A stretch of DNA of 64,000 nt from Tillandsia leiboldiana (GCA_029204045.2 CM055061.1:46152977-46216976); one strand, 5' to 3'; positions 32,054 through 42,960 are shown, counted from the first letter of the stretch. Numbers and translations are program-made. Notes: generated by a model from the letters alone, not told the origin.

Positions 32054-33133
32054 TATGATGACCCGGATTTCTACGAAGGTCTTACAGAGTGAATTATGGC
32101 TTCTGGAGGCCTATGATGTGTATTGGTGATAGTTGTGCGCAAATCGGACCTCAGAATTGGACCCAACGCGAAAATTTGGATTAAGAATACCTGTCCGGAT
32201 GCCTTCGACAAATTTTAGAAGTGGAATTTGGCAAATCGGACATCGGATTTGGATTCAGCGCGCGAAAACGATGAAAATGAACTATTTACTTGTATTTTTC
32301 GGAGCCTGGATGCCAAAACACGGATTTCGAGGCATTTGTTACTGTTCCGGCAGGCTAGGGCAGCGCCGGCGGCAACGGGCAGCGGCGGAGCGGGTGCGGG
32401 CAGGCCCGTGCGCGGCGGCGGGCAGGCCGGTCCACATGTTTTGGCGTGCACCGGGACCAGCCAACGAAGGGCAATCCACGTGTCGTGCGCTGATTGGGCG
32501 GTCAACGCACGTGCGATAGCGCGCCGGGCGTGGCGCACCGTGGACCCCGCCAGGCCACGTGTCGGCCGCCCATTGGCGGGCACAGTGACCCAACTGCCCC
32601 GCCGTGAACCGCTGACCACGGTTCCCGCTGTGGACCGCGCTGCCACGCGACGCGCCGCGATTGGCGGGCGCGCGGGGCGCGGAGCGGGCCACGTGGCACG
32701 CTGTTGGCGTTTCGGGCGCCCACAGTGTTGGGCCGGGACAGATTCGGGCGCCCGATTCTTGCACCCGAATCCGAGGCCTCCCTTTGGTGGGCTTGGGCTA
32801 TAAATAGCCCCCTTTCTTGAGCCTTTGGACCATTTTCTCGAGGCCAGCTGCGACAGAGCCCTCAAGCAACCTTATTGATCATCTTGTGCTTCATATCTCG
32901 AGGGAGTTTCAGAATTTTTGGAGGGCGCGGCATCGACGGCTTCGGCGATTTGGCGCAATGCGATGTTTCTTCTTCGGTGGCCCATTTCAGTCGCGTTTCG
33001 GTCTACGAGGTCCATAGAGCTACTCCTAAGGAATTTTTGAACGATTTTTGCGGCGTCGGTTCCACGAGAGGTAGATCTTCGTTTTTCGTGTTTTTCGCTC
33101 CTCTAAGTTTTGGGTTTTTATTGGGGTTTTTGG
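32054..33133 (+). repeat. Gypsy LTR fragment, 5' 1.08 kb, plus strand
   Basis: Starts near tatgatgacccgg (compare TGTGATGACCCG at 19106, minus). GC-rich core with CACGTG boxes (32380-32700), TATA box at 32799, then leader-like sequence cut by the S3 LTR at 33134. Confidence 0.65.
32799..32806 (+). promoter_or_regulatory. TATA box of gypsy LTR fragment
   Basis: TATAAATA inside gggctataaatagcccc, a GC-flanked inverted context (GGGCTA/TAGCCC). The solo LTR at 58009 has TTTAAATA at the same relative place (58856). Confidence 0.6.
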
Positions 33134-34281
33134 TGTTACGGAATTTGAGTTGGCGTAATTTCGTGAAAGGTTCAAGTCTTGAAGATTGAAGGTGAAGAAG
33201 GTTGGATCATTTAACTCAATCTCAAGAAAGAAGAATTCAAAAGGATCAGGTATGTTTAACTAAAGATTTTTGGTGATCCGAATACTTCTTGTAGTGTAGA
33301 AACACCTGGAAGAATTTTTCATTGCATAAAAATCAAAAACTGGACATGGGACATGTTCAGGATCCGGATCAGACATTCCAATCCGGATCCCGAAGGGTGT
33401 TCGTTCATACACTGGTTCAATCCGGATAGCAGCATCTCATGATCCGGATCCCGAACACTAGTTTTACCTTTTTACTTGCACGATCCGGATCAGGATTTGC
33501 AATCCGGATCCCGAACGTTGATGTTTGGTGAAACTGTATGAACGATCCGGATCAGCCATTTCGATCCGGATCCCGAACTATTGTTTTTCTGGAAACCGTC
33601 TTTCTTGCTACTGCAATCCGGATCGTCGAAATCCGATCCGGATCGCCGTCCGTAAAATTTCCAGAAATGGTAGGTTTTTGATTCTTATCTCCTTCCAAAT
33701 GTTTCTAACCTATAAATAGACCCTATGATTCTTTTTCTAGGGCAAATCGAAAGAGCGGCATATATTGAAAAAGACGGCCGTGAAAGAATAATCCACATAT
33801 AGAGAAGAAAGGAAATACTAGATTTAATTCTACGTTTCTTCATCTATAATTGATTGATTTGATTCTAGGTTTTCATACTCAGATTTTGAGTAGAATCAAA
33901 TCAATGAATACTTAGATGGTATTTCCGATCTATTTCTAATCTAAGTATTCGGCGGATCATCACCACCCAAAAACAACGATTTCCCCAAAATCGACGCGTG
34001 GATTCGCGTGTCCTTGTGGATTCAAGGTTCAACCGCTCTCGTGGATTCGGAGCGAGGTACGTTCGTGGATTCGAAGCGTGCTACTGGGTGAAGACCGTGG
34101 ATTCGGTCGGACGTCGTGGACTCGACGTTGGACGCCGTGGATTCGGCGTTGGACGCAGATCGTGGATTCGAGACGCGTTGCGGAACGAGCGGAGAAGATC
34201 AACTAGGAGCGTATGGTAAAAGGTTGAGTCGTCTGTGAGTACGTTAAATCACCTTGTACGTGTTTCAATTCTAGTGGATTT
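33134..34281 (+). repeat. S3 first LTR copy (3' truncated)
   Basis: Same order as the full copy: TCCGGA palindromes (33358-33660), TATA box (33711), TGGATT hairpins (33994-34168). It stops at ctagtggatt, about 190 bp short of the LTR end, where the next LTR begins at ttgttacgg. Confidence 0.9.
33994..34168 (+). repeat. Row of eight TGGATT-type hairpins (S3 first LTR)
   Basis: Loops at 33999, 34017, 34042, 34066, 34098, 34117 (TGGACT), 34138 and 34163. Arms include ACGCG/CGCGT, CCTTG/CAAGG, GACCG/CGGTC, ACGTCG/CGACGT and ACGCCG/CGGCGT; two have a bulge and the last is weak. Confidence 0.8.
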
Positions 34282-35648
34282 TGTTACGGAATTTGAGTTG
34301 GCGTAGTTTCGTGAAAGTCTCAAGTCTTGAAGATTGAAGATGAAGAAAGTTGGATCATTTAACTCAATCTCAAGAAAGAAGAATTCAAAAGGATCAGGTA
34401 TGTTTAACTAAAGATTTTGTGTGATCCGAATACTTCTTGTAGTGTAGAAACACTTGGAAGAATCTTTCATTGCATAAAAATCAAAAACTGGACTTGGGAC
34501 ATGTTCAGGATCCGGATCAGGTTGTTCGATCCGGATCCCGAAGGTGGTTCGTTCATACACCAGTTCAATCCGGATCGTAGCCTCTCTTGATCCGGATCCC
34601 GAACACTGAGTTTACCATCTTCCTTGAACGATCCGGATCAGGCTTCGCAATCCGGATCCCGAACGTTGATGTTTGGTGAACTGTATGAACGATCCGGATC
34701 AAGCACTTCGATCCGGATCCCGAACCTTCGTTTTTCTGGAATTGCCTGACTCGTTACGACGATCCGGATCACAGCTAATCCGATCCGGATCGCCGTCCGT
34801 AAAATTTCCAGAAATGTTAGGTTTTTGATTCTTATCTCCTTCCTAGGGTTTCTAACCTATAAATAGACCCTATGACTCTTTTTCTAGGGTCAATCCAAAA
34901 AGGGCCGAAAATCCAAATAGCCGTCATTTTCATATATCATCTTATACGGCTTATACTGCTCTAGATCCACATATAGAGAAGAAAGGAAATCATTAGAGAA
35001 TACTCTATGTTTCTTCATCTATATTGATTAGTTTGATTCTAGGTTTTCATACTCACATCTTGAGTTGAATCAAACTAATGAATACTTAGATGGTATTTTC
35101 GATCTATCTTTGATCTAAGTATTCGGCGGATCATCACCACCAAAAACAACGATTTACCCCAAAAATCGGCGCGTGGATTCGCATGTCCTTGTGGATTCAA
35201 GGTTCAACCGCTCTCGTGGATTCGGAGCGAGGCACGTTCGTGGATTCGAAGGGTGCTATTGGGTGAAGACCGTGGATTCGGTCGGACGTCGTGGATTCGA
35301 CGTTGGACGCCGTGGATTCTGCGTTGGGCGCAGATCGTGGATTCGAGAAGCGTCGTGGAGCGAGCGGAGAAGATCCTCTAGGAGCGTATGGAAAAGGTTG
35401 AGTCGTAAGTGTGTACGGTAAATCACCTTGTACGTGTTTTAATTCTAGTGGATTTCTGCCGTGTTATCGGTCCCGTGGTTTTTTACTCCGGTGATGGAGT
35501 TTTCCACGTAAAAATCTTGCGTATTATTTTTATTTCCGCATTGGGTTTTTATCGCAACGATTTTTTGAGTGTTTATACGTTTACACCTATTCACCCCCCT
35601 CTAGGTGTTTTTTCCCCTATTTAGATCCTTATTACATATAACCCAACA
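34282..35648 (+). repeat. S3 5' LTR (1.37 kb, complete)
   Basis: TGTTACGG...AACCCAACA. Palindromes 34507-34800, TATA box 34858, hairpin row about 35168-35350. The end is two bases from the primer site. Confidence 0.92.
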
Positions 35649-35650
35649 AG

Positions 35651-35665
35651 TGGTATCAGAGCGGG
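35651..35665 (+). other. Primer binding site of S3
   Basis: tggtatcagagcggg, complementary to initiator tRNA-Met. Confidence 0.88.
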
Positions 35666-35681
35666 AATAAGGTTGTAAACA

Positions 35682-37898
35682 ATGGTTGAAGGTGGAAACA
35701 TCAACCGACCCCCGTTCTTCGATGGAACAAATTATGCGTACTGGAAAGTGCGGATGAAAGCCTTTTTAATTTCCATCGACGAACGGGTGTGGCAATCAAT
35801 TGAATTAGGATGGTCTAATCCAACTGAATTTATTGGTGATGTTCACACCTTAAAACCTAGGTCGAAATGGACCAAGGAAGAGTTAGATTCATCTTCTTAC
35901 AATGGCAAGGGAATTAATGCTATTTTTAATGCCTTATCTCAAACTGAATTCTCTCGCGTCTCAGCATGTGAGACTGCGAAAGAAATCTGGGATGTTCTTC
36001 AGGTTACACATGAGGGAACTAACCTCGTGAAGATTCAGAAACTGCAAATGCTTACGAGCAAGTTTGACTCTATCTTGATGGCAGAAAATGAATCTTTCAC
36101 GGACTACTATACACGATTGCAAGATATCGTAAACTCATGTGCTAACCTGGGAGAGAAGATTCCAGAATTTAAGATTGTAAGAAAGATCTTAAGAACTCTT
36201 CCTGAACGATTTCGCCCAAAGGTGACTGCCATTGAAACTATTAAACACCCGGACGAAATACGTGTAGAAGAATTAGTTGGTTCATTACAAACTTATGAAA
36301 TGACATTTACTACTAACAATTCTTCTGGAAAGGCATCCACTTCTAAGTCTTCAGGTTATGCGTTGAAAACAACTAAGGTAGAAGACGCGGATACATCCTC
36401 CTCAGACGATGACGAGAACCTTTCTATGGAGGAATTTGAGAAGCAGCTCGCTCTCTTGACAAGGAAGTTTCGCCGCAACTTTCGAAGGGGTAATTCAAGC
36501 AAATCTCCATCCTTCAGAAAGTCGAACAAAGGCAAGGGTACTTCAAGTTACAAGTCAAGAAAGCAAGAGAACTTCTCAAAGGATAAGAAAAGTTCAGAAG
36601 GACAACTACAATGCTTCAAATGTCGAGGCTACGGCCACATTGCAACGGAGTGTCCTAACAAGTATCCGGCAAAGAAGAAGGCGATGCAAGTCGTCACTTG
36701 GGATGACAACTCAACGTCAAATGAGTCGTCTTCGAGTGATGAAGAAAAGAGCTCCACTGCATTCCACGCGTCCGTATCTTCACCCTTCATGTGCTTTATG
36801 GCAAGTACATCCGAGTCGTTGTCCAACTCCACTGTTGAAAAGAATGCAACGGACAATGAATCGGATGATTCGGAAGGTGAAGATTTTGCTCTAGCCTACC
36901 ACAGACTTTTGAGGGATTCAAAGAAAGTGGCTAAGCAAAACAAGAGTTTGAGAGGGAGAGTGCATGATCTCGAAGAAGAAGCAAAAAGAGCGACTTCTCT
37001 CTCAAACGCTCTTGAAGTGGAAAGGGAAAACCTGATAAAAGCAAATGTTTCCCTTCAAGAGTCCAATGAGCAACTTGAGAAGGAACATACAAATCTGGTG
37101 GATAACGCGAATCACTTCTCAAAGCTCTACAACGAGGCTCGACAGGATAACCTGGAAATGACAAAGACCATTTTCCAACTCAAGGATGACTTACAGCGAT
37201 TCTCTTCAGGAAGGAGTAAGTTGGATAGACTTCTTGGTCTTGGTCAATCAAATCAGTTCGGCCTCGGATACACTCAAACTGGAAACAGTCCAAGTTCGAG
37301 TGGGACAGTTTTTGTGCCTCAGTCGGTATCTCCTCCTCCGACACCGGAATTCAAGACAAACAACGACAACAAACCTACTTCATCCTCTTTGGGATCGTCA
37401 AGATCTAAGGTATGTTTTCGTTGTGGTGTTTCAGGGCACATAAGAAGAAACTGCAAGACGGGAGTCAAACGCTCACCTCAATCACCTCTTGCAACGACTA
37501 CCAAAAAGGTGCCTCCCCGGAAATCAAAGCAAAACCTTTCAAAAGAAAAGAGCCTTGGTAGTTCACCGCGCAAGACGACATCATCAAGGAGCGGCAATCT
37601 ATCTGACAAGACGCCTTCACCTAGGAGAATAACCTCACGACCATTACCGACGCACTCCAAAAGGGTTTGGGTGCGCAAAGGTGAAATTTACCCTTGTCTT
37701 GTTACCAATGTTTCCTTGCATGCATATGATAGTTCGTCTTGGTATCTGGATAGCGGTTGTTCCCGTCACATGACCGGTGACAAAAATAGTTTTCAAAATC
37801 TTGAGAAAATCTCCGGAGGACTTGTTGTTTTCGGAGACGGTCGATCTTCCAAAATTGTTGGAAAAGGGACGGTAGCTATTCCAGATGGCCCGATTTGA
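35682..37898 (+). CDS. gag-pol: copia gag-protease polyprotein, intact to the protease active site
   Basis: 738 codons from the ATG 17 bases after the primer site. The N-terminal UBN2-type capsid (about residues 1-210) opens with the usual NY-WKVRMKA pattern. An acidic Ser-rich linker, basic stretch and first knuckle CFKCRGYGHIATEC (311-324) follow. Next come a long coiled coil (about 400-510), the second knuckle CFRCGVSGHIRRNC (578-591), a Lys/Ser-rich linker, and the aspartic protease site DSGCSRHMTG with catalytic Asp690. The frame ends at 37898 through a one-base shift; protease continues in the next frame. Most complete coding unit of the window. It would assemble particles and cut the polyprotein. 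Confidence 0.92.
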   Translation: MVEGGNINRPPFFDGTNYAYWKVRMKAFLISIDERVWQSIELGWSNPTEFIGDVHTLKPRSKWTKEELDSSSYNGKGINAIFNALSQTEFSRVSACETAKEIWDVLQVTHEGTNLVKIQKLQMLTSKFDSILMAENESFTDYYTRLQDIVNSCANLGEKIPEFKIVRKILRTLPERFRPKVTAIETIKHPDEIRVEELVGSLQTYEMTFTTNNSSGKASTSKSSGYALKTTKVEDADTSSSDDDENLSMEEFEKQLALLTRKFRRNFRRGNSSKSPSFRKSNKGKGTSSYKSRKQENFSKDKKSSEGQLQCFKCRGYGHIATECPNKYPAKKKAMQVVTWDDNSTSNESSSSDEEKSSTAFHASVSSPFMCFMASTSESLSNSTVEKNATDNESDDSEGEDFALAYHRLLRDSKKVAKQNKSLRGRVHDLEEEAKRATSLSNALEVERENLIKANVSLQESNEQLEKEHTNLVDNANHFSKLYNEARQDNLEMTKTIFQLKDDLQRFSSGRSKLDRLLGLGQSNQFGLGYTQTGNSPSSSGTVFVPQSVSPPPTPEFKTNNDNKPTSSSLGSSRSKVCFRCGVSGHIRRNCKTGVKRSPQSPLATTTKKVPPRKSKQNLSKEKSLGSSPRKTTSSRSGNLSDKTPSPRRITSRPLPTHSKRVWVRKGEIYPCLVTNVSLHAYDSSSWYLDSGCSRHMTGDKNSFQNLEKISGGLVVFGDGRSSKIVGKGTVAIPDGPI

Positions 37899-38332
37899 AA
37901 AACGTCTTATTTGTTGATGGCCTTAAGACTAACCTCATAAGCATAAGTCAACTTTGCGACAATGGTTTTTCAGTTAACTTTTCATCTGTTGAATGCGTTG
38001 TAACTGATAAGGACCATGTCTTCTTTTTAAAAGGGGTTAGATCTGAAAACAATTGTTATGTTGTTCCTAATAAATTTTCTGAAAATTGAAACTTAGCCGC
38101 TTTGAATAATGAAACTCTTTGGCATGAAAGGCTAGGTCACTTAAATTTTAAGGAACTTACTAGAATTTCAAACAAGGACGTGGTCAAGGGGGTTCCAAAA
38201 CTTTTATTTAAACAAAACGTTGTGTGTGGTGGTTGCCAAAAGGGTAAACAGTCTAGGACTGCACACAAGAACTTGAACCACGTTGGTACAAAACGGCCCT
38301 TGGAACTTTTGCACATTGACTTAATGGGGCCG
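37895..38332 (+). pseudogene. pol: Protease end, pre-integrase zinc domain and start of integrase (S3)
   Basis: Frame-shifted continuation of the polyprotein: FVDGLKTNLISISQLCD is the usual copia phrase after protease. One in-frame TGA (38087-38089) follows. Then comes the GAG-pre-integrase domain with WHERLGH and CGGCQKGKQ (the His and Cys zinc ligands), and the beginning of the integrase core at LELLHIDLMGP, where the first catalytic Asp would be the D of HIDLMGP. The gap begins at 38333. Confidence 0.88.
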
Positions 38333-38432
38333 NNNNNNNNNNNNNNNNNNNNNNNNNNNNNNNNNNNNNNNNNNNNNNNNNNNNNNNNNNNNNNNNNNNN
38401 NNNNNNNNNNNNNNNNNNNNNNNNNNNNNNNN
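38333..38432. other. Scaffold gap (100 N)
   Basis: Exactly 100 N. The left side is copia integrase, the right side is the middle of a gypsy LTR; the true junction is unknown. Confidence 0.99.
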
Positions 38433-40323
38433 GCCGTCGGCGCTGTTTTTCGCCGACGGAGCTGTTTTTCGCCGCCGCGTGCTGTTTTTCGCCGTCGGGC
38501 GCTGTTTTTTTCGCCGACGGAGCCGTTTCGGCCGCCGCGTGCTGTGTTTCGCCGTCGGGCGCTGGTTTTCGCTGACGGAGGCTGTTTTCGCCGACGGAAG
38601 CTTTTTTTTCGCCGTCGGATGCTCGTTTTTGACTGTGTGGATTGATTTTGCGATTTCTTCGCTTCTGGCAGCGTGCGGTGCGGTTTTTGTTCCGCGGGGC
38701 GCGCGTCGTGTGGTTGGTCGCGCTGCGTGCTCCGTTTCGCGTGCGGATTCTGGCATCGGGCTTCGGGTTGCGTGCGGACCCCTTGGAGGCCAGGTAAGCC
38801 CGCTGTGCCAATTGCAAGTGTCGACGAGCAATTGGTGGCTTTCTGAGGTGGGTTGGTTTTCTCTCCAAGTCTACGGACTTTCTTCTTCTTCTAATTCTAT
38901 TGTGATAGGATTGCATGCTAGTTTAAGTGTTCTTGGAACTTAACTAGCACCCCCGTCATATGTGCATGAGTTTGACCAGACCATTTTGTGAACCTTAATT
39001 TGGGCTAGGTTCCTTTATGCTTTAGACATCCCGCACTTTTCATATCCTTCGGGACTTAGAGTTTCCTCGCCCGGGTAGTGGGCCGAGTGGTCAGAGTGTT
39101 GTGGGACGGGTGTTGCACTCGGGCCCGGGGGGCCGAGTGGGGTCTGGTGGCTGGGTTAGGCCAGTGTTAGCATTTTGGGGAGCCGTTTCAGATAAACGGT
39201 GGTCCCGGGGGTTTTCCTTTCCACTGTTCTTCTCGTCACCACCAGGTTGGGATCGTGGTGCACGTGTGTTAGCAGGACCTTGAACCCAGAACCCTTTTTT
39301 GGATAAATACATGATTTAGTCAGCCAATGTTTCTTCCAAGCCTCGCAAGGTTGTTTGAGTCTGTTCTCGTCTGTTGGGACGAAGGCATCAGCTCTTCGAG
39401 GTTTGGGCATAAAACTTGATTTCAAATGTTTTTCCTAAAAGAGACTAAAAATCATTAAAAGATGGATTTCTCTCAGATCGAATGGTTTTCTGAAATAAAT
39501 GACATGGTTTCTTATAAACTTATCCACCCGAGCGGATTCGAGTGATCTGGGTTCTAAGGGCTGCTTTCTCTCTTGGGGACGTAGATGTTAGTCTCCCTGG
39601 GTTTCGGACCCTTCGTAGATCTGGCCGTGGAGTAGCTCCGGCCGTGAGTTGAGTGTTGAGTTCAGTGGGTCTGTGTTGTGAGTTTGAGTCGTGGAGGGTT
39701 CTCCGACTGAGTTTGTGCTTTGAGCATCGAGATACCGATCTGTTTGATCGAGGACCACAGCCTGCAGGAGCCACTTGTGAGACAGTGATACTGTTGAGAT
39801 ACTGGAGTTCGGTGGGGTCGCACCCCTCGAACCACGCCCCGGGTGCGTTGATGATTCCGAGCCTGATGAGGCTGCGATGATGATACCGAGCCTGACGAGG
39901 CTGCGATGATGCGCCTAGTTCATATACTAGAGGTCGCTTGATACCCCTGGCCGTGCTACCATGGGGTCACTGTGTGAGATATCGAGTTTGTCCGTTGGGA
40001 CACCCTGGTTGATACACCAGGGGGCGCAGCTTGACTCGACTGGACCCGGGTGGGCAGTCGCTGAGATTTGTGATGTACTGAGAGAGTGATGGTGTAGCAT
40101 GTGTCATAGTAGAGCGTCTTGGGCTTAGTACTTGTGACATGTTGTCAGCTGTGAGTGACTGCATACCATCATCCATATTCTCTTCTTATTGAGCATAGTA
40201 GATAGAGGCATGATAGCTGTAGATTCTTTTCCAGCTTATTTATCTTATTATCAGTCTTTTCTCTATCTTATGCCTCTGGTAGACTTAGTGGGCAGACCGT
40301 GGTTCTTGGAGACGGTACCCACT

Positions 40324-40349
40324 GAGAACTACTGTAGGATGTAGTTCTC
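40324..40349 (+). repeat. Upstream LTR hairpin, element C 5' LTR
   Basis: Perfect arms GAGAACTAC/GTAGTTCTC, loop TGTAGGAT. Same in the 3' LTR at 47371-47396. Confidence 0.75.
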
Positions 40350-40699
40350 ACACCCTCTGTCGGTGACAGGTTGCTGAGGCTTTCTTCCGTTCCTGCTGTG
40401 CTTGACTGGACGGACCGAGGACAGGGAGTCCCGTGATAGTTCCCTACCAGCATTGTTACTTTAGAGAGAGGTAGATGTACCATCCCGAATTGTGGGAGTT
40501 GGTTATGTTTCCTGTTTAGCTATCTCCCATTTGGATTTGTAGATGTTGTATAGGTGCACTTCTTTTTGTATCTTCTGATTTTGGGAGATAGGCTATGTGT
40601 TGTGGCAGCTTTGTAGTTGTGAAAATTTTATAGTACAGTTTTTTATCCGCTCTGATATCTGTGTAGCTGTAGTTTTGTCTTTGCAGGCTAGACGCTTTG

Positions 40700-40768
40700 T
40701 CTGTACGGCAGTTTCCGTACAGATGGCGGATCTGTTAGCGAGCCCGGGTCGCAGTTTCGACCCCGGGG
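40700..40768 (+). repeat. Twin LTR-end hairpins, element C 5' LTR
   Basis: 40700-40723: TCTGTACGG/CCGTACAGA, loop CAGTTT. 40743-40768: CCCGGGTCG/CGACCCCGGG, loop CAGTTT. The 3' LTR has the same pair at 47748-47771 and 47791-47817, with one arm base changed C to A. Confidence 0.8.
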
Positions 40769-40783
40769 CGTGACAGATTAGAG

Positions 40784-40800
40784 TGGTATCAGAGCCTAGG
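40784..40800 (+). other. Primer binding site of element C
   Basis: tggtatcagagcctagg, eight bases after the LTR end. Confidence 0.88.
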
Positions 40801-41070
40801 TTATAGGTCATTGAGGACTTAGAAACCCTAGGCTTGTGGTTGGACATTAGGATGACTACGTGAGAGTCGTGACTTTTAGCGAGAGTCCAGATTGAGTTTT
40901 TACCTCTCCCTCGGGTTGGGATGAGTGATTTGATATGTTATTCTCTCAAAGTGATTATGTTGGCTGCAGACAACATAATACTTTAGGAAGGATAACAAAT
41001 TTTAGACTCTCGCTGGATTGGGTCGTATGGTTGTTGTGTCCTGATGTTTGTTTTGTTTCAGTTACTTGCG

Positions 41071-41700
41071 ATGCCGCCGAGACGTCGTGCAGCGACGAGC
41101 GGGCGTTTGACCTCAGCTGAGGAGCCCGGACGGCGGGCTGCCGAGCAGGCTAGGCAGGGTGAGGTGCAGGATCTGCGGGCTCAGGGGGCCCAGATGTCGG
41201 AGGCGTTGCGGCGCCAGGAGAAGAACATGGAGCGTGTGTTGCGCATGTTTGAGCTGAGAGCATCTCCCGGGGTATCGCCAGTAGTACTCCAGCCGCGACA
41301 TTGTCGATTTCGACCCTGGTCCGCACCACCGATGGTGCAGGAGCAGCGAGAGGTTGCCAACCGGTTATTCTACTTCATCCAGTCCCATCCCCTGCAGATT
41401 TTGGGTTTTAAGTTGGGGCCTTGGGAGGCCGAGAACTGGATCGCTGCTATGGGAAAGCTGTTCAAGGATTTGTTCATCCTGGAGAAGCTTCAGGGTGCGG
41501 GATCTTGCGCCTTTCGTTTGGGACGCCGAGAGTTGGTGGCGTCGGGTTCGTCCTGTTGGACCACCGGGAGCGAGTTTCCGCGAGGGTTGAGCAGTGGGCC
41601 CCTTGTCACCCAGGTTGAGGCTTCGGGGTTGTTTATGTTGAGAGGGGACTACACCTGGATATTTATCTCATTGTGTATTCTCGGCGAGTGCCGACCGTAG
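41071..41700 (+). pseudogene. gag: Gypsy gag remnant, element C
   Basis: Starts at ATG of MPPRRR. A coiled-coil Glu/Arg-rich N-terminus leads to a capsid-like region with LGPWEAENWIAAMGKLF, the usual start of Retrotrans_gag. The frame then slips: the WW motif of the capsid (AESWW) is in the next frame at about 41525. Post-capsid homology to D and A continues to about 41900 with stops. 209 codons of open frame, but the C-terminal half is out of frame, so a working shell protein is unlikely. Confidence 0.7.
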
Positions 41701-42960
41701 ATGCAGCGATTGGGCATGTGCGATGGATTGACCGGGGATCGCTGATCACGTCCAGGAGGGACGGAGATCGAGGGACCAGCTCCAGAGAGAGAGTCTTCCA
41801 GTATTGCCTGATTTCGGGATAGTGGAGTGGATCGAGGTTGCCTTGGTGCCAGCCTCAGGGTCATGTGTCTCAGAGGAGACAGAGACCTGGAGGTTCTCGG
41901 CAGTTGAGGCGCTAGGATACTGGATTGGAGACCGAGATAGTGGTCGACTTGGTTATGGAACCTTGCAGCCGAGGTTGTGCCCGGTTAGTGTTCAGAACCC
42001 GGTAGGGGCTTTTTGAGCTTGCCTTGCGGTCAAGTGGATTGACTGAGGCCTGCGATTGATAGTATTTGAAGAATCGAGTTCTCCAGCTGTGTTTGAACGG
42101 GTTAGCAGCCGGACCCGTCGTGGACATTTGGATCTGTTTCCGAAGTGGCTTAGAGCTTCAAGATCACTGGAGGGTAGGGTAGCAACTCCGAGAGGGGAGT
42201 TGTTGGTTGCCTAATCGAGGGATGTACCTGCGAGACTTGATTGTTTTGGTTGCTAAGGAGCAACGGAGGAGTTTTGCCTTTTTGGAGACTTCGATTTTTG
42301 GAAGCCACTAGCCGCAAAGGTTTATGTTTATAGACTTGAGTTTACGCGGGGAGTTTGGATCGTGATTTTCGTCTGATAGGAGGAAGTGTAATTGAATCCT
42401 CGCACTTTATCGGCTTTTCTTCGTTGGAGTCGAACAAGGATTTGAGCTATCTGAAGCAACCGAAGAAATTCTTACTTGTGAAGTTATGGAATTTACGGTT
42501 GAGTTTACCTAGTGAAGGTTCGGCGATGCCTGTTTGTTGAGCTAGAGCGACCACCTGAGAGCCGAGAGGATGAGTTTGGGTTGCCGATTGGTGGGCGCCA
42601 GGTTAGCGGATCGCTTGGTACTTGGTATGACTTCCTTTCCTTGTGGTTGAGATCAGAGTTTTGCACCCCTACTTGGTTGAGTTGGTGGACTGTGGTTTTG
42701 GGTTGCGGCCACAGCAGGGACAACTTCAACATCGTTCTCTCCTTGTTTTCCCGTTTTAACGCCGAAAATAGCAGCGGAATGTTAAATTTCGAAGGACTAC
42801 TCTAGAAATGGAGGCGATGCTGGAACCTGTTCTTGTTTTGATCGGGGCGAAAGCATCGGTCCGTTGGAAATTATGGACTTTTCGCTATTTTCGGCTGCTT
42901 TACTTTTGAGAGAGAGTTGGAGTTGATGTTTTCCCGAGGTAAGTTTCTTGGGGTAGGGTG
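41701..42960 (+). other. Unrecognised interior of element C
   Basis: Traces of post-capsid gag to about 41900. From about 42000 to 42960 only short frames. It shares gttgctaaggagcaac (42251) with element A. I see no RT, RNase H, integrase or chromodomain motif. Confidence 0.5.

Larger units (their letters stand above)
33134..38332 (+). mobile_element. Sirevirus-like copia element S3 with tandem 5' LTRs
   Basis: A partial LTR (33134-34281) runs directly into a full LTR (34282-35648), followed by primer site, gag-protease (35682-37898), a frame-broken continuation into integrase, then the gap. The only copy in the window with pol sequence. Right part lost in the 38333-38432 gap. Confidence 0.9.
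38433..40775 (+). repeat. Element C 5' LTR (3' half only)
   Basis: Corresponds to about 45480-47823. The left end near the gap has extra homopolymer bases (for example a run of T near 38500). Carries the upstream hairpin (40324-40349) and twin hairpins (40700-40768). Confidence 0.88.

Noticed and set aside
35651..35665. tRNA gene at tggtatcagagc sites
   Set aside because: These are primer binding sites next to LTR ends; no tRNA fold around them.
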